A DNA stretch of 64,000 nt from Micrococcales bacterium 72-143 (GTDB lineage Bacteria; Actinomycetota; Actinomycetes; Actinomycetales; Microbacteriaceae): NCBI GenBank assembly GCA_001898835.1, contig MKVM01000003.1:1-64000 (forward strand), written 5' to 3'. Under the pieces are notes generated by a model. That model had not been told where the DNA came from, did no database searches, and saw nothing but the letters and a program-made list of their open reading frames with translations. Within the stretch, counting starts at the first letter, position 1, and each line of letters opens with the position of its first letter. The position numbers were made by a program, and so were the translations under genes. Shown here in pieces: positions 8,345 through 18,055 of the stretch.

Positions 8345-8545
8345 CTAGTTGTCGGATGCCGAGTCGGCGGCCCGATCCACGAGACGCCTCCGGTGCATTG
8401 TCGTGACCGCCGCCAGCCCGCGCCCGAGACCCCAGGAGAGCCCGACGTATCCGAGCACGATCAATCCGACGGCGACCAGCAGCTGGATGAGAACCCAGAA
8501 GGACAGCAGGAGTGCCGAGACGGTGTTGTCCGGCGCGGGAACCAT
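8345..8545 (-). CDS. Small one-helix membrane protein
   Basis: 66 aa with one clear hydrophobic helix (ALLLSFWVLIQLLVAVGLIVLG, about residues 11-32) followed by a basic tail. It has no recognised family. The call is supported by a TAGGGT -10 six nt before the ATG (8552-8557), the same leaderless arrangement as its neighbours, and by tight linkage to the downstream thiamine-binding gene. Confidence 0.55.
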   Translation of the reverse strand: MVPAPDNTVSALLLSFWVLIQLLVAVGLIVLGYVGLSWGLGRGLAAVTTMHRRRLVDRAADSASDN

Positions 8546-8551
8546 GCTGCC

Positions 8552-8557
8552 ACCCTA
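8552..8557 (-). promoter_or_regulatory. -10 element, leaderless small membrane protein
   Basis: TAGGGT on the minus strand, 6-nt gap to the ATG at 8545. Confidence 0.45.
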
Positions 8558-8578
8558 GCCACGCGACGTCGGCGCGGG

Positions 8579-9064
8579 TCAGCGCCCCGCCCGGAACGGG
8601 AAGCCGCGGTGTCGAGGAGTCGAACCCTCGATGACGGCTCCGGTCGACGCGTCGAGCAGGTACCGCTCCCGCGTGCTGCTCCCGACTGTCGCGGTCGAGT
8701 GGGCGCGACATTCGATCCTGCGGCCGTCGACCCCGACGATCTCGAGGTCGTCGAGGGCCAGCCCCTCCGTGCGCCACACCACGACGAGCCCCGCATCCGG
8801 GCCGAGGCCGTATCCCACCAGGTCCCCGAAAGTCGCCACCACGATGATGCCCGCAGCCGGCACCTCCTCGAGCTGGGTCACCGGGAAGGCATCGACCGCC
8901 CGCCATGTGCGGGCGACGACGTCGATGAGGTACGCCCCACCTCCGGAGACGATGCACACGGTGCGGGGATGGGGCGTGGCACGGAGGCCGAAGTGGGCGA
9001 TCCCGTAGCCCTCGCCGCGTATCCGGGCCGTCCAGGATTCGCCCCCGTGCGGAATGAGCCGCAC
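8579..9064 (-). CDS. Hypothetical protein, possibly 5'-truncated
   Basis: 161 aa from a GTG at 9064; no family recognised. It reads like a small beta-propeller-type or surface-recognition protein (GGGAYLIDVV, YLLDASTGAVIEG). The same frame stays open and protein-like upstream of 9064 for about 38 codons (residues such as FRADYTWELDPELPGD) back to the end of gpmA, but contains no ATG, GTG or TTG. Either an unusual start is used or the original 5' end was lost by a deletion that joined the gene to gpmA. Confidence 0.5.
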   Translation of the reverse strand: MRLIPHGGESWTARIRGEGYGIAHFGLRATPHPRTVCIVSGGGAYLIDVVARTWRAVDAFPVTQLEEVPAAGIIVVATFGDLVGYGLGPDAGLVVVWRTEGLALDDLEIVGVDGRRIECRAHSTATVGSSTRERYLLDASTGAVIEGSTPRHRGFPFRAGR

Positions 9065-9179
9065 GTCATGCGCGACAGCACCAGCCGAGCCGACCTCGAT
9101 CTGCGGAGACTCCGAACCATCGCCCGGAAGCTCGGGATCGAGCTCCCAGGTGTAGTCGGCGCGGAAGGTGGACGTGGCC

Positions 9180-9926
9180 CTACTTCTTGCCCTGGGCGGC
9201 GACCGCGGCGGCGCCGGCGGCGGCGGCCTCCGGGTCGAGGTAGCGGCCGGGGGCCGTGGGCCGGAACGCGTCGTCGAGCTCGTAGACGAGCGGGATGCCC
9301 GTCGGGATGTTGAGCTCGGCGATCTCCTCGTCGCTGATGCCGTCGAGGTGCTTCACGAGGGCGCGCAGCGAGTTGCCGTGCGCGGTGACGAGCACGGTCT
9401 TGCCGAGGGCGAGGTCCTTCGTGATGTCGGACTCCCAGTAGGGCAGCATCCGGTCGATGACGAGCTTGAGGCTCTCGGTGCGCGGCAGCTCCGCGTCGGG
9501 GAGGTCGGCGTAGCGCTCGTCGCCCACCTGGCTGTACTCGGAGTCGTCGGGGAGCGGCGGCGGCGGGGTGTCGAAGCTGCGGCGCCAGATCTGGAACTGC
9601 TCGGGGCCGTACTTCTCGAGCGTCTCGGCCTTGTCCAGGCCCTGCAGCGCGCCGTAGTGGCGCTCGTTGAGCCGCCAGCTGCGCTTGACCGGGATCCACA
9701 GCCGGTCTGCGACCTCGAGCGCGAGGTTCGCGGTCTGGATGGCGCGGGTCAGCACGCTCGTGTAGAGGATCTCGGGCGCGAGGCCCGACTCGGCGAGCAG
9801 CTCGCCGGCGCGCTTCGCCTCCGCGACGCCCTGCTCCGAGAGCCGCACGTCGACCCACCCGGTGAAGAGGTTCTTCTGGTTCCATTCGGAGTTGCCGTGC
9901 CGCAGCAGGATGAGCGTGGAGGTCAT
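9180..9926 (-). CDS. gpmA: 2,3-bisphosphoglycerate-dependent phosphoglycerate mutase
   Basis: 248 aa. Catalytic His in [10 protein letters not shown], the ERHYGALQG segment and the second His in [11 protein letters not shown] are intact. It interconverts 3- and 2-phosphoglycerate in glycolysis. Length matches the family, with an Ala-rich C-terminal tail. TAGGCT lies 6 nt before the ATG (leaderless). It is divergent from a methyltransferase gene across only 38 bp. Confidence 0.95.
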   Translation of the reverse strand: MTSTLILLRHGNSEWNQKNLFTGWVDVRLSEQGVAEAKRAGELLAESGLAPEILYTSVLTRAIQTANLALEVADRLWIPVKRSWRLNERHYGALQGLDKAETLEKYGPEQFQIWRRSFDTPPPPLPDDSEYSQVGDERYADLPDAELPRTESLKLVIDRMLPYWESDITKDLALGKTVLVTAHGNSLRALVKHLDGISDEEIAELNIPTGIPLVYELDDAFRPTAPGRYLDPEAAAAGAAAVAAQGKK

Positions 9927-9932
9927 GGCTCC

Positions 9933-9938
9933 AGCCTA
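9933..9938 (-). promoter_or_regulatory. -10 element, leaderless gpmA
   Basis: TAGGCT on the minus strand, 6-nt gap to the gpmA ATG. Confidence 0.55.
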
Positions 9939-9951
9939 CCGAGCACGGCTG

Positions 9952-9957
9952 TAGCGT
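9952..9957 (+). promoter_or_regulatory. -10 element, leaderless methyltransferase
   Basis: TAGCGT, 7-nt gap to the ATG at 9965. It decides in favour of that ATG over the GTG at 9956, which overlaps the hexamer. Confidence 0.5.
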
Positions 9958-9964
9958 GAGGCCG

Positions 9965-10768
9965 ATGGCGAGGACGGGTAGGCCCGAGGGGCGGATCACG
10001 CGCGGCACGACAGGCGTCAACCGGCTGCGCCGTGTCGACCGCTGGATCGCAGCGCTGCCCGTGCTGCGCGCCGTCGACGACCCGCTCGTCGTCGACCTCG
10101 GCTACGGGGCCTCCGCCACCACGAGCAACGAGCTGCACGCACGGCTCGCACGGGTGCGGCCGGACGTCGAGGTGCTCGGCATCGAGATCGACCCCGAGCG
10201 GGTGCGGGTCGCCTCCGCCGCGGCACGGCCCGGTGTGAGCTTCCGGCTCGGCGGGTTCGAGGTGCCGACGGATGCCGGCCGGCGGCCCTGCGTCATCCGC
10301 GCCATGAACGTACTGCGGCAGTACGAGGAGGCCGAGGTCGCGGATGCCTGGGGCCGCATGCGCGCGCGTCTCGCCCCCGGCGGCGCGCTCGTGGAGGGCA
10401 CCTGCGACGAGCTCGGACGCGTCGCGAGCTGGGTGACGCTCGACGCCGCAGGCCCGCAGCTGTTCACGATCTCGCTGCGGCTCCCGGAGCTCGAAGAGCC
10501 CTCCGTCGTCGCGGAGCGGCTGCCGAAGGCGCTCATCCACCGCAACGTCCCCGGCGAGCGGGTGCACGAGCTGCTGCTCGAGCTCGACCGGGCGTGGGCG
10601 GTGCACGCGCCGCTCTCGGTCTACGGGCCGGTGCAGCGCTGGCAGGCGAGCGTGGCATCCGTCCGCGACGCGGGCTGGCCGGTGCTCGACACCCCGCCCC
10701 TCGGCGGGCGCGGCCGCTGGCGGCTCGGTGAGGTCGCCCTCCCCTGGTCCGCCGTCGCGCCCGCCTGA
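9965..10768 (+). CDS. Class I SAM-dependent methyltransferase-like protein
   Basis: 267 aa. A Rossmann-type start VVDLGYGASATTSNEL (SAM motif I), then VLGIEIDPERV (acidic end of beta 2), and a later LAPGGALVEGTCDE segment. The substrate is not evident. The gene is divergent from gpmA and converges on the FUSC gene, with both stop codons inside one hairpin. Confidence 0.7.
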   Translation: MARTGRPEGRITRGTTGVNRLRRVDRWIAALPVLRAVDDPLVVDLGYGASATTSNELHARLARVRPDVEVLGIEIDPERVRVASAAARPGVSFRLGGFEVPTDAGRRPCVIRAMNVLRQYEEAEVADAWGRMRARLAPGGALVEGTCDELGRVASWVTLDAAGPQLFTISLRLPELEEPSVVAERLPKALIHRNVPGERVHELLLELDRAWAVHAPLSVYGPVQRWQASVASVRDAGWPVLDTPPLGGRGRWRLGEVALPWSAVAPA

Positions 10769-10785
10769 CCAGGGTGGGTCAGGCG
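10762..10785. terminator. Bidirectional hairpin over two stop codons
   Basis: A 9-bp perfect stem (CGCCTGACC / GGTCAGGCG) with a 6-nt loop spans the stop codons of both convergent genes. It would fold in either transcript. No T-run. Confidence 0.5.
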
Positions 10786-11906
10786 ACGGGTGGGAGCAGG
10801 GCGCGCGCGGCGTCCGGGTCCAGGCCGGATGCGTCGAGCAGATCGACCACGAGCGGACGCAGCAGCAGGAGGATCGCGACATCCGTGACCGGCGCCCCCG
10901 GGACGACGGCACGCGGGTCGAGGCGAACCGCGAGGTGCGACAGCTCGGCGCGGGCGGCGCCCGCCAGTTCGGGATCGCCCTGCTCGGCGCCGAGCAGGCG
11001 GATGCCCGCCGCGAGCTGCGACACCAGGCCCGCGAGCTCGGGACGCGGGCGCCCATCCCGCACCAGGAACTCGCTGCGCCGCGCGATCGTGCGCAGGTGC
11101 CGCACCGCGAGGTCGGCCCCGCCCAGCACGCGCGCGCCGCGGCGCAGCTCCGGGAGGTGGCGGTGCACCCACGGCGAGATGCGGGCGACCGAGAGCGCCG
11201 AGTCGAGCGAGGTGCCCCACGCGTCGACGAGGGGCTGGGCGCGCCGCAGCCGGGTCAGCGCGAGCTCCGCGGCCGCGGGGTCGGCGTCCGCCAGGCCGTC
11301 CACGATCGAGCCGGTCGACTCCTCCAGCACCGAGAAGAGCGCCCGGCCGTCGCGCGCGGCGGCTCGTCGCGGGTCGCGTGGGATGAGGGCGGTCGCGACG
11401 AGCGCCACCACCCCGCCGACGAACGCGTCGAGCGTGTAGCTGAACGGGCCACCCGCCGGGGGCGGCAGCATGACGACGATCGCCGACGGCACGGCCGCCG
11501 CGACCGCGAACGCAGGGTTCGCCGACACCGCCCGCCCGACCACCAACACGACCGCGAGCACGACCACGAGCTGCCACACCCCGTGCCCCACCAGCAGCGC
11601 CAGCGCGTCACCGAGCGCGACCCCCAGCAGGATGCCGAGCACCGTCTCCGCCACCCGCACCGGCCGCGCATCGCGCGTGAAGCCGAGCGAGTTGATCGTC
11701 ACCGTGATCGCGAGCAGCGGCACCGCGTGCCCGAGACCCCAGTGCGCGATCGAGTAGGCGGCCGCCACCGCGGCGAGGATCTGCACGATCGCGGGCAGCG
11801 ACTCCCAGACCCGGCGCCCCGCCATCCGGAGGTCCACCTGTCGCCGGACGCGACGCTCCAGGCGGCGCAGCTCCGCGTTCACGCCGTCGGCGCGGCCACC
11901 GCTCAC
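10779..11906 (-). CDS. FUSC family membrane protein (aromatic acid exporter-like)
   Basis: 375 aa from a GTG that starts one nt after the ygfZ stop (TGAGGTG), implying coupling. The N-terminal half carries about five hydrophobic helices (LPAIVQILAAVAAAY through ALVATALIPRD) typical of the FUSC/ArAE family; the C-terminal half is soluble and helical. Probable inner-membrane exporter of unknown substrate. A longer frame upstream exists but overlaps ygfZ and is composition noise. Confidence 0.7.
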   Translation of the reverse strand: MSGGRADGVNAELRRLERRVRRQVDLRMAGRRVWESLPAIVQILAAVAAAYSIAHWGLGHAVPLLAITVTINSLGFTRDARPVRVAETVLGILLGVALGDALALLVGHGVWQLVVVLAVVLVVGRAVSANPAFAVAAAVPSAIVVMLPPPAGGPFSYTLDAFVGGVVALVATALIPRDPRRAAARDGRALFSVLEESTGSIVDGLADADPAAAELALTRLRRAQPLVDAWGTSLDSALSVARISPWVHRHLPELRRGARVLGGADLAVRHLRTIARRSEFLVRDGRPRPELAGLVSQLAAGIRLLGAEQGDPELAGAARAELSHLAVRLDPRAVVPGAPVTDVAILLLLRPLVVDLLDASGLDPDAARALLPPVA

Positions 11907-11907
11907 C

Positions 11908-12996
11908 TCAGCGCCGCACGGCGCCGAGGCGCGGGATGCGCGGCACATCGGCGGTCGCGCCCGCGCCGGGAGGCACCACGACCTCCTGCGCCGCCGGCAC
12001 GAGCACACCCTCGGCCTCGACGGTGAGCTCGGATGCCGGGTCCGTCGAGCGCTTCACGACGGCGAGCGCGACGGGCCCGAGCTCGTGGTGCCACGCGGAC
12101 GCCGTCACGCGCCCGACGACGGCGCCGCCCGCATCCGGGCGCCCCAGACGCACCTCGGAGCCCGGCCCGGGCAGCACGGCGTCGGTGCCGTCGAGGTGCA
12201 GCAGCACGAGCCGGCGGGGCGGGTGGCCGAGGTTGTGCACCTTGGCGACCGTCTCCTGCCCGCGGTAGCAGCCCTTCGTGAGGTGCACCGCGGAGCGCAG
12301 CCAGTCGAACTCGTGCGGGATCGCGGTCGCGTCGAGCTCGGTCGCGGCGCGCGGCCGCCAGGCGGCGATGCGGAGCGCCTCGAGCGCGAGGGTGCCCGCC
12401 GCCGGGGCATCGGCGAGCTCGCCGAGCCGGTCGCGTTCGACGAGCGCCTCGCGGTAGCTCCACCCCTCGGACGGATGCGACCCCGTCGCGTACTGGAACC
12501 CGCCGGCCTGCACCTCCGCCCAGGGGTCGACCCAGACGAGCGGCACGCCGTTCGGGGCCGCGGTCGCCGGTGGCGCATCGCCGAAGGTGCCGATCGTCGC
12601 GAACGCGTCGGTGGCGTCCGCGACCCGCACCTGCAGCATGAACCGCATCCGGTCGAGGAAGGCGGCGAAGCCGGCGCCCGTGCCCGCGTCCATGAGGAGC
12701 CAGGTGGTCTCGCCGTCGTCGAGAACGCGCGCGACGTACTCGATGCGCCCGCTCGGGTCGAGCAGCAGCGTCTCGGCGGAGACACCGGGCGCGAGGCCGA
12801 CGAGCGATTGCGAGGTGAGCGAGTCGAGCAGCTTGAGACGGTCGGGACCGTCGAGCGTCACGACGTCGCGGTCGGAGAGGTCGACGATCGCGCGACCGGC
12901 CGCGAGGGGCCGCTGCTCGCCGATGGGGTCGCCGTAGTGCTCGGGCGGGTCGCCGACGGCGCCGGCGCGCGCGCTGGAGCTTGAAGCGGAGGTCAT
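11908..12996 (-). CDS. ygfZ: YgfZ/GcvT-domain folate-binding Fe-S maintenance protein
   Basis: 362 aa from the ATG at 12996, which has a GGAGG Shine-Dalgarno 6 nt upstream. The family signature KGCYRGQE is present at the expected mid-to-late position. YgfZ proteins bind folate and support repair or assembly of certain Fe-S enzymes. It is downstream of the nitrobindin-like gene in the same direction and coupled to the FUSC gene after it. Confidence 0.88.
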   Translation of the reverse strand: MTSASSSSARAGAVGDPPEHYGDPIGEQRPLAAGRAIVDLSDRDVVTLDGPDRLKLLDSLTSQSLVGLAPGVSAETLLLDPSGRIEYVARVLDDGETTWLLMDAGTGAGFAAFLDRMRFMLQVRVADATDAFATIGTFGDAPPATAAPNGVPLVWVDPWAEVQAGGFQYATGSHPSEGWSYREALVERDRLGELADAPAAGTLALEALRIAAWRPRAATELDATAIPHEFDWLRSAVHLTKGCYRGQETVAKVHNLGHPPRRLVLLHLDGTDAVLPGPGSEVRLGRPDAGGAVVGRVTASAWHHELGPVALAVVKRSTDPASELTVEAEGVLVPAAQEVVVPPGAGATADVPRIPRLGAVRR

Positions 12997-13063
12997 TTCT
13001 GACCTCCGCCGCGACGCCGGCGCCGACGCCCGTCTCGGGCGGCGGTTGGGGGGAACAGCCGCG

Positions 13064-13696
13064 TCATTCGACGCGCCCCAGTCGCCCCGATGCGTGCGTG
13101 CGCAGGTCCTGCCCGAGAGCCGAGATGTCCCACGCCCACAGCAGGTGGTCCTCCACGAGACCGTAGAGGCGCGTCGCCGCCGAGTACTCCTTCGCCGTGG
13201 CGGAGCGGAGCACGGCATCCGTCGCGAGGTCGATGCGGGGGCCGTTGATCTCGCCGAGGTAGAGCTCGCTCACACCCCCCGGCTGCACGAGCAGCACCTC
13301 GATGTCGAAGCCGCCGTGGCCGTTGCGCAGGGTCTCGACCGCCTCCGCGGTGCGGAAGACGGGGGCGCCGGTGCCCGGCAGCATGGCGGGGCCGTCATCC
13401 GCGTCGCCGAGCGGGCGCGCGAGGCGCCAGTAGCCGATCTCCGAGAACAGCTGACGCGGATGCGGCGCCTCGTCGTCGTCGGACGCGTCGGCATCCGTCT
13501 CGGGCAGCAGCCACGCGGTGCACGAGTACTGCAGGTGCGGGGTGCCGTCGTGGCTGAACGCGACGCGCTGCCCGAACTCGTGCTCGCGCACCTCGTCGCC
13601 CACCTTGTAGGCGACGACGCCGCTGCCCTCCCAGACCCCGATCAGCCAGGAGAGCGGGACGAGTTCGGCCGGGAGGTCGACGTCGAGCTCGAACAC
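13064..13696 (-). CDS. Nitrobindin-like haem-binding beta-barrel protein
   Basis: 210 aa, GTG start. The N-terminal [14 protein letters not shown] carries the GxWxGxG motif of the nitrobindin/THAP4 C-terminal domain family, followed by an all-beta body. Family members bind ferric haem and react with NO or peroxynitrite. The gene starts 4 nt after a tiny membrane-protein gene and probably shares its promoter. Confidence 0.82.
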   Translation of the reverse strand: MFELDVDLPAELVPLSWLIGVWEGSGVVAYKVGDEVREHEFGQRVAFSHDGTPHLQYSCTAWLLPETDADASDDDEAPHPRQLFSEIGYWRLARPLGDADDGPAMLPGTGAPVFRTAEAVETLRNGHGGFDIEVLLVQPGGVSELYLGEINGPRIDLATDAVLRSATAKEYSAATRLYGLVEDHLLWAWDISALGQDLRTHASGRLGRVE

Positions 13697-13700
13697 GGCC

Positions 13701-13811
13701 TCAGCGCTGGCCGCGGAAGAGGTTGTAGAGCACCACGACGGAGACGGCGCCGATCGACAGCGTCGCGAGGCCGAGCAGACCGATGAAGAAGAGCTCGAGC
13801 GCCAGCATCAT
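13701..13811 (-). CDS. 36-aa single-helix membrane microprotein
   Basis: MMLALELFF then a long hydrophobic helix ([19 protein letters not shown]) and a basic end NLFRGQR. Support for a real gene: TAGACT -10 with a 7-nt gap to the ATG, and 4-nt spacing to the nitrobindin gene downstream. Role unknown. Confidence 0.55.
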   Translation of the reverse strand: MMLALELFFIGLLGLATLSIGAVSVVVLYNLFRGQR

Positions 13812-13818
13812 GGCGCCC

Positions 13819-13824
13819 AGTCTA
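13819..13824 (-). promoter_or_regulatory. -10 element, leaderless microprotein/nitrobindin operon
   Basis: TAGACT on the minus strand, 7-nt gap to the ATG at 13811. Confidence 0.5.
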
Positions 13825-13837
13825 GTGCGCTCGCGGC

Positions 13838-14113
13838 TCAGGCGCCGACGGTGACGAGCGGCGCGACGACCCAGCTGAGGGCGGTCGCGAGCACGAGGAT
13901 GCCGAGGGCGCCCGCGAGGCTCGCCACGATCCGCTCGACGAGCCCCTCCTTGCGCGCGAGGCTCAGCTGGATCGTGAACGTCAGCAGCAGCGCGGCGGCC
14001 ATGACGACCGGGATCCAGGTCAGCGGAGCGGCGGGGGCGAACACGAGCACGGCGACCGCGCCGAGCGCCGCCGCGACCCAGACGGGGACGACGCTGCGCA
14101 ACGAGAGGGCCAC
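13838..14113 (-). CDS. Small three-helix membrane protein
   Basis: 91 aa from GTG at 14113. Three hydrophobic stretches ([53 protein letters not shown]). No functional motif. TAGGCT lies 6 nt before the GTG. Likely a conserved actinobacterial membrane protein of unknown role; divergent from the glnR-like gene. Confidence 0.65.
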   Translation of the reverse strand: MALSLRSVVPVWVAAALGAVAVLVFAPAAPLTWIPVVMAAALLLTFTIQLSLARKEGLVERIVASLAGALGILVLATALSWVVAPLVTVGA

Positions 14114-14119
14114 GTGCCC

Positions 14120-14125
14120 AGCCTA
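14120..14125 (-). promoter_or_regulatory. -10 element, leaderless membrane protein
   Basis: TAGGCT on the minus strand, 6-nt gap to the GTG at 14113. Confidence 0.5.
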
Positions 14126-14207
14126 CGGCCGCGTACCCCTCGCCGCGCACGGCTGCGTACACTGTCGCCTAGCGACGAGACCCGAGACCGCCCCCGAAAG
14201 GACCTGC

Positions 14208-14894
14208 GTGGCGCAGCTGTTGATCCTGAGCTCCGCCGCCGACACGGATGTGCTGCCGGCGCTGGGACTGCTCAGCCACCGCGTGCGCGTCATCCCCGCC
14301 GAGCCTGCGGCGCTCGTCAACGCCCCGACCTCCGACCTCGTGTTCGTCGACGCCCGCCAGGACCTCGCGAGCGCGAAGTCGCTGTGCAAGATCCTCCGCA
14401 CGACCGGCCTCGGCGTGCCCCTCGTGCTCGTGCTGACCGAGGGCGGTCTGACGGCCGTGTCGGGCGACTGGGGTGTCGACGAGGTCATCCTCTCCACGGC
14501 GGGTCCCGCGGAGGCGGATGCCCGCATCCGCCTCGTCGTCGACCGTCTCGCCAAGGAGAACTCGGTCTCCAAGATCCAGGCCTCGGGCGTCGTCATCGAC
14601 GAGGCGAGCTACTCGGCGAAGGTGCACGGGCGGCCGCTCGACCTCACCTTCAAGGAGTTCGAGCTGCTGCGCTTCCTCGCGACGCATCCGAGCCGCGTGT
14701 TCACGCGCGAGCAGCTGCTCAGCGAGGTGTGGGGCTACGACTACTTCGGCGGCACCCGCACGGTGGACGTGCACGTGCGGCGACTGCGCGCGAAGCTCGG
14801 CGAGCTGGACTCGCTCATCGGCACGGTGCGCAACGTGGGATACCGCTTCAACGTCTACGAGGACGAGCCGGCCCCCGTCGGCAGCGACGTCTAG
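14208..14894 (+). CDS. GlnR-like orphan winged-helix response regulator
   Basis: 228 aa from a GTG with an AAAGGA Shine-Dalgarno. The N-terminal domain ([22 protein letters not shown]..., then [22 protein letters not shown]) matches the atypical receiver of actinobacterial GlnR. The usual acidic pair after beta 1 is replaced by SSAADTD, although an Asp remains at VFVDARQ. The C-terminal OmpR-type winged helix ends [12 protein letters not shown]. GlnR controls nitrogen genes and in some actinobacteria is linked to phosphate control. No kinase gene is adjacent. ppk follows 38 nt later. Confidence 0.75.
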   Translation: MAQLLILSSAADTDVLPALGLLSHRVRVIPAEPAALVNAPTSDLVFVDARQDLASAKSLCKILRTTGLGVPLVLVLTEGGLTAVSGDWGVDEVILSTAGPAEADARIRLVVDRLAKENSVSKIQASGVVIDEASYSAKVHGRPLDLTFKEFELLRFLATHPSRVFTREQLLSEVWGYDYFGGTRTVDVHVRRLRAKLGELDSLIGTVRNVGYRFNVYEDEPAPVGSDV

Positions 14895-14914
14895 ACACCC
14901 TCCGTTCACCGCGT
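14893..14914 (+). promoter_or_regulatory. Two-unit PHO-box-like site before ppk
   Basis: AGACACCCTCC followed by GTTCACCGCGT in 11-bp register, 18 nt before the ppk ATG. Shorter and weaker than the pstS site; it overlaps the end of the preceding gene. Confidence 0.35.
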
Positions 14915-14932
14915 TCCTGGCAGGATGGGGCG

Positions 14933-17107
14933 ATGGAGACGAACAGCCCGCTCGGAGACGCCACGCTGGCCGCGGATCTGCTCGACGACTACGAGGCCGA
15001 CCCCGCCCCCGAGGACGACGGCAGCCTGCCCCCCGACCGCTTCCTCGACCGCGAGATCAGCTGGCTCGCCTTCAACCAGCGCGTGCTCGAGCTCGCCGAG
15101 GACCCGGAGCTGCCGCTGCTGGAGCGCTCCAACTTCCTCGCGATCTTCGCCTCCAACCTCGACGAGTTCTTCATGGTGCGCGTCGCGGGCCTCAAGCGCC
15201 GCATCGACACCGGGCTCGCGGTGCCGACCAACGTCGGCCGCGCCCCCCTCGAGGTGCTCGCGGACATCTCGGATCGCGCGCACGAGCTGCAGGAGCGGCA
15301 CGCCCTCGCCTTCCGCGACCTCGTGAAGCCCGCCCTCGACGACGCCGGCATCCACATCGAGCACTGGAGCGACCTCGACGAGGCCGACCGCGAGCGCGTG
15401 CACGAGATCTTCCAGAACCAGATCTTCCCCGTGCTCATGCCGCTCGCGGTCGACCCCGCGCACCCCTTCCCCTACATCTCCGGGCTGTCGCTCAACCTCG
15501 CCATCCGGGTGCGCAATCCCAAGACCGAGAAGGTCGAGTTCGCGCGCCTCAAGGTTCCGACGAACCTGCCGCGCTTCGTGCAGCTGCCCGACGTGCGCGG
15601 CGTGCTGCGCTACATCCCCCTCGAGGACCTCATCGCCAACCACCTCGGCGAGCTGTTCCCCGGCATGGAGGTGCTCGAGCACCACGAGTTCCGGGTGACC
15701 CGCAACGAGGACGTCGTCATCGAGGAGGACGAGACCGAGAACCTGCTGCAGGCGCTCGAGAAGGAGCTGCTGCGGCGGCGCTTCGGCTCCCCCATCCGGC
15801 TCGAGATCTCCGACGACATGGACGAGGTGACGCTCGACCTGCTCATGCAGGAGCTGCGCATCACCGACCGCGAGGTGTACCGCCTCCCCTCGCCGCTCGA
15901 CCTCGGCGGCCTGTTCGAGCTCTCGCGCATCGACCGCCCCGACCTCAAGTACCCGCGGCGCGTGCCGACGACCTCCGTCGCCCTGCAGCCCGCCGAGCCG
16001 ACCGACAAGCCCGACATCTTCGCCTCCATCACCAGGGGCGACATCCTGCTGCACCACCCCTACGAGTCCTTCGCGACGAGCGTGCAGGCCTTCCTCGAGC
16101 AGGCGGCGGCCGACCCGAATGTGCTCGCCATCAAGCAGACCCTCTACCGCACGAGCGGCGACAGCCCCATCGTCGAGGCGCTCATCGACGCCGCCGAGGC
16201 GGGCAAGGCCGTGCTCGCGCTCGTCGAGATCAAGGCCCGCTTCGACGAGCAGGCCAACATCTCCTGGGCGCGCAAGCTCGAACGCGCGGGCGTGCACGTG
16301 GTCTACGGACTCGTCGGCCTCAAGACGCACTGCAAGCTCGCGCTCGTGGTGCGGCAGGAGGGCGGCACCCTCAAGAACTACAGCCACATCGGAACCGGCA
16401 ACTACAACCCCAAGACGAGCCGCATCTACGAGGATCTCGGGCTGCTCACGGACGACGACCAGGTGGGCAAGGACCTCACGCGCCTGTTCAACGAGCTCTC
16501 CGGCTACGCGATCGAGAAGAAGTTCAAGCGGCTGCTCGTCGCGCCGCGCTACCTGCGCCGCGGGCTGCTCAAGCAGATCGAGCAGGAGGCCGAGAACGCC
16601 CTCGCCGGCAAGCCGAGCGGCATCCGCATCAAGGTCAACTCGATGGTCGACGAGGTCATCATCGACGGCCTCTACCGGGCGAGCCAGGCGGGCGTCCCCG
16701 TCGACATCTGGGTGCGCGGCATCTGCTCGCTGCGGCCCGGCGTGCCGGGGCTCTCCGACAACATCCGGGTGCGCTCGATCCTCGGCCGGTACCTCGAGCA
16801 CTCGCGCATCTTCTCGTTCCTCAACGACGGCGACCCGCAGGTCTACATCGGCAGTGCCGACATGATGCACCGCAACCTCGACCGCCGCGTCGAGGCGCTC
16901 GTGCGGCTCGACGACCCGGCTCACATCGCCGAGGCGGGCGAGCTCATCGACCTCGCCATGGACGACGGCACCTCCTCGTGGCACCTCCAGCCCGACGGCG
17001 ACTGGGTGCGCCACGAGCGGGATGCCGCGGGGCGGCCGCTCGTCGACCTGCAGGACGAGACGTGGCGGCAGGTGTCGAGCCGCCGCCGAACGGGGGGCAC
17101 CCGATGA
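14933..17107 (+). CDS. ppk: Polyphosphate kinase 1
   Basis: 724 aa from the ATG at 14933 (upstream in-frame sequence belongs to the preceding gene). Family hallmarks are [19 protein letters not shown] at the start of the N domain, [13 protein letters not shown], the catalytic region [13 protein letters not shown] (phospho-His candidate) and the second His region [17 protein letters not shown]. It polymerises ATP gamma-phosphate into polyphosphate. The stop overlaps the next start (ATGA), coupling it to the Nudix/histidine-phosphatase gene, and the pst operon follows, so the block handles phosphate storage and uptake. Confidence 0.96.
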   Translation: METNSPLGDATLAADLLDDYEADPAPEDDGSLPPDRFLDREISWLAFNQRVLELAEDPELPLLERSNFLAIFASNLDEFFMVRVAGLKRRIDTGLAVPTNVGRAPLEVLADISDRAHELQERHALAFRDLVKPALDDAGIHIEHWSDLDEADRERVHEIFQNQIFPVLMPLAVDPAHPFPYISGLSLNLAIRVRNPKTEKVEFARLKVPTNLPRFVQLPDVRGVLRYIPLEDLIANHLGELFPGMEVLEHHEFRVTRNEDVVIEEDETENLLQALEKELLRRRFGSPIRLEISDDMDEVTLDLLMQELRITDREVYRLPSPLDLGGLFELSRIDRPDLKYPRRVPTTSVALQPAEPTDKPDIFASITRGDILLHHPYESFATSVQAFLEQAAADPNVLAIKQTLYRTSGDSPIVEALIDAAEAGKAVLALVEIKARFDEQANISWARKLERAGVHVVYGLVGLKTHCKLALVVRQEGGTLKNYSHIGTGNYNPKTSRIYEDLGLLTDDDQVGKDLTRLFNELSGYAIEKKFKRLLVAPRYLRRGLLKQIEQEAENALAGKPSGIRIKVNSMVDEVIIDGLYRASQAGVPVDIWVRGICSLRPGVPGLSDNIRVRSILGRYLEHSRIFSFLNDGDPQVYIGSADMMHRNLDRRVEALVRLDDPAHIAEAGELIDLAMDDGTSSWHLQPDGDWVRHERDAAGRPLVDLQDETWRQVSSRRRTGGTR

Positions 17108-18045
17108 GCCAGGCACCCGTGCTCGCTGCCGGGGCGGTCTGCTGGAAGGTGTCGAAGAAGGGCAAGCCGAAGATCCTGCTCGTGCACCGCACGCAGCACA
17201 AGGACGTCTCCCTGCCCAAGGGCAAGGTCGACCCGGGCGAGACGCTGCCCGAGACGGCCGTGCGCGAGATCGCGGAGGAGACCGGCCTCATCATCGGCCT
17301 CGGCGCACCCCTCGGCGTCGTCGAGTACCAGCTGCCCGGCGGACGCGACAAGCAGGTCTACTACTGGGCGGGCGAGGTGAGCCGCGACGCGATCGCCAAC
17401 TCGACCTTCGTCTCCAACGAGGAGATCGAGCAGTTGCGGTGGGTGGGGCTCCGGAAGGCCGCGAAGGTGCTGAGCTACCCCCACGACATGGACATCGTCG
17501 ACCGCTTCGCGGAGCTCTACCGGCAGGGACGCGCCCGCACCTTCGCGATCGTCGCGCTGCGCCACGGCAAGGCCGTGCCCGCCGAGGACTGGGACGGACC
17601 GGACGCGACGCGTCCCCTCATGCAGCGCGGGATCGACCAGTCGATGAGCGTGTCGCACGGCATCGCCGCGTTCCGCCCCCGTGAGCTCGTGAGCTCCACC
17701 GCCGAGCGCTGCCTCCGCACGATCGCGCCGACCGCACGCGTCACCGGCCTCCCCGTCGAGGAGGAGCACGTCATCAGCCAGGACGCGTACCGCTCCGGCG
17801 GCAAGGCGGTGCGCGAGCTCGTCGCATCCCGCATCCTGCGAGGCGAGTCAGTGGTGCTGTGCAGCCACGGGCCGGTGCTCCCCCAGATCATCTCGGCCAT
17901 CGTCGAGGAGACGCACACCCCCGGCAGTGCCAAATTGCAGCGCGCCGCCGCCCTCGCGACCGCCGAGTACGCCGTGCTGCACGTGCCCGTCGACGACCCG
18001 GAGTCCGGCATCGTCGCCGTCGAGGTGCACGGGCCGACCGCTTAG
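17104..18045 (+). CDS. MutT1-like Nudix hydrolase fused to a histidine phosphatase
   Basis: 313 aa. Residues ~1-135 hold an intact Nudix box ([20 protein letters not shown]). Residues ~150-313 form a SixA-like histidine-phosphatase domain with LRHGKA and the second His in CSHGPVLPQ. The architecture equals mycobacterial MutT1, which cleans 8-oxo-(d)GTP or diadenosine polyphosphates. Start overlaps ppk stop by 4 nt. Followed by the pstS promoter region. Confidence 0.88.
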   Translation: MSQAPVLAAGAVCWKVSKKGKPKILLVHRTQHKDVSLPKGKVDPGETLPETAVREIAEETGLIIGLGAPLGVVEYQLPGGRDKQVYYWAGEVSRDAIANSTFVSNEEIEQLRWVGLRKAAKVLSYPHDMDIVDRFAELYRQGRARTFAIVALRHGKAVPAEDWDGPDATRPLMQRGIDQSMSVSHGIAAFRPRELVSSTAERCLRTIAPTARVTGLPVEEEHVISQDAYRSGGKAVRELVASRILRGESVVLCSHGPVLPQIISAIVEETHTPGSAKLQRAAALATAEYAVLHVPVDDPESGIVAVEVHGPTA

Positions 18046-18055
18046 TTCCCGTCTC

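Noticed and set aside
8349..8558. Plus-strand 69-aa frame opposite the small membrane protein
   Set aside because: The minus-strand frame has a hydrophobic helix, a leaderless -10 and operon spacing; the plus frame is Ser/Arg-rich noise.
14473..18045. A 1190-codon frame that looks like one giant protein
   Set aside because: Only the part from 17104 is real (Nudix/histidine phosphatase). The rest is the +1 shadow of the glnR-like and ppk genes.
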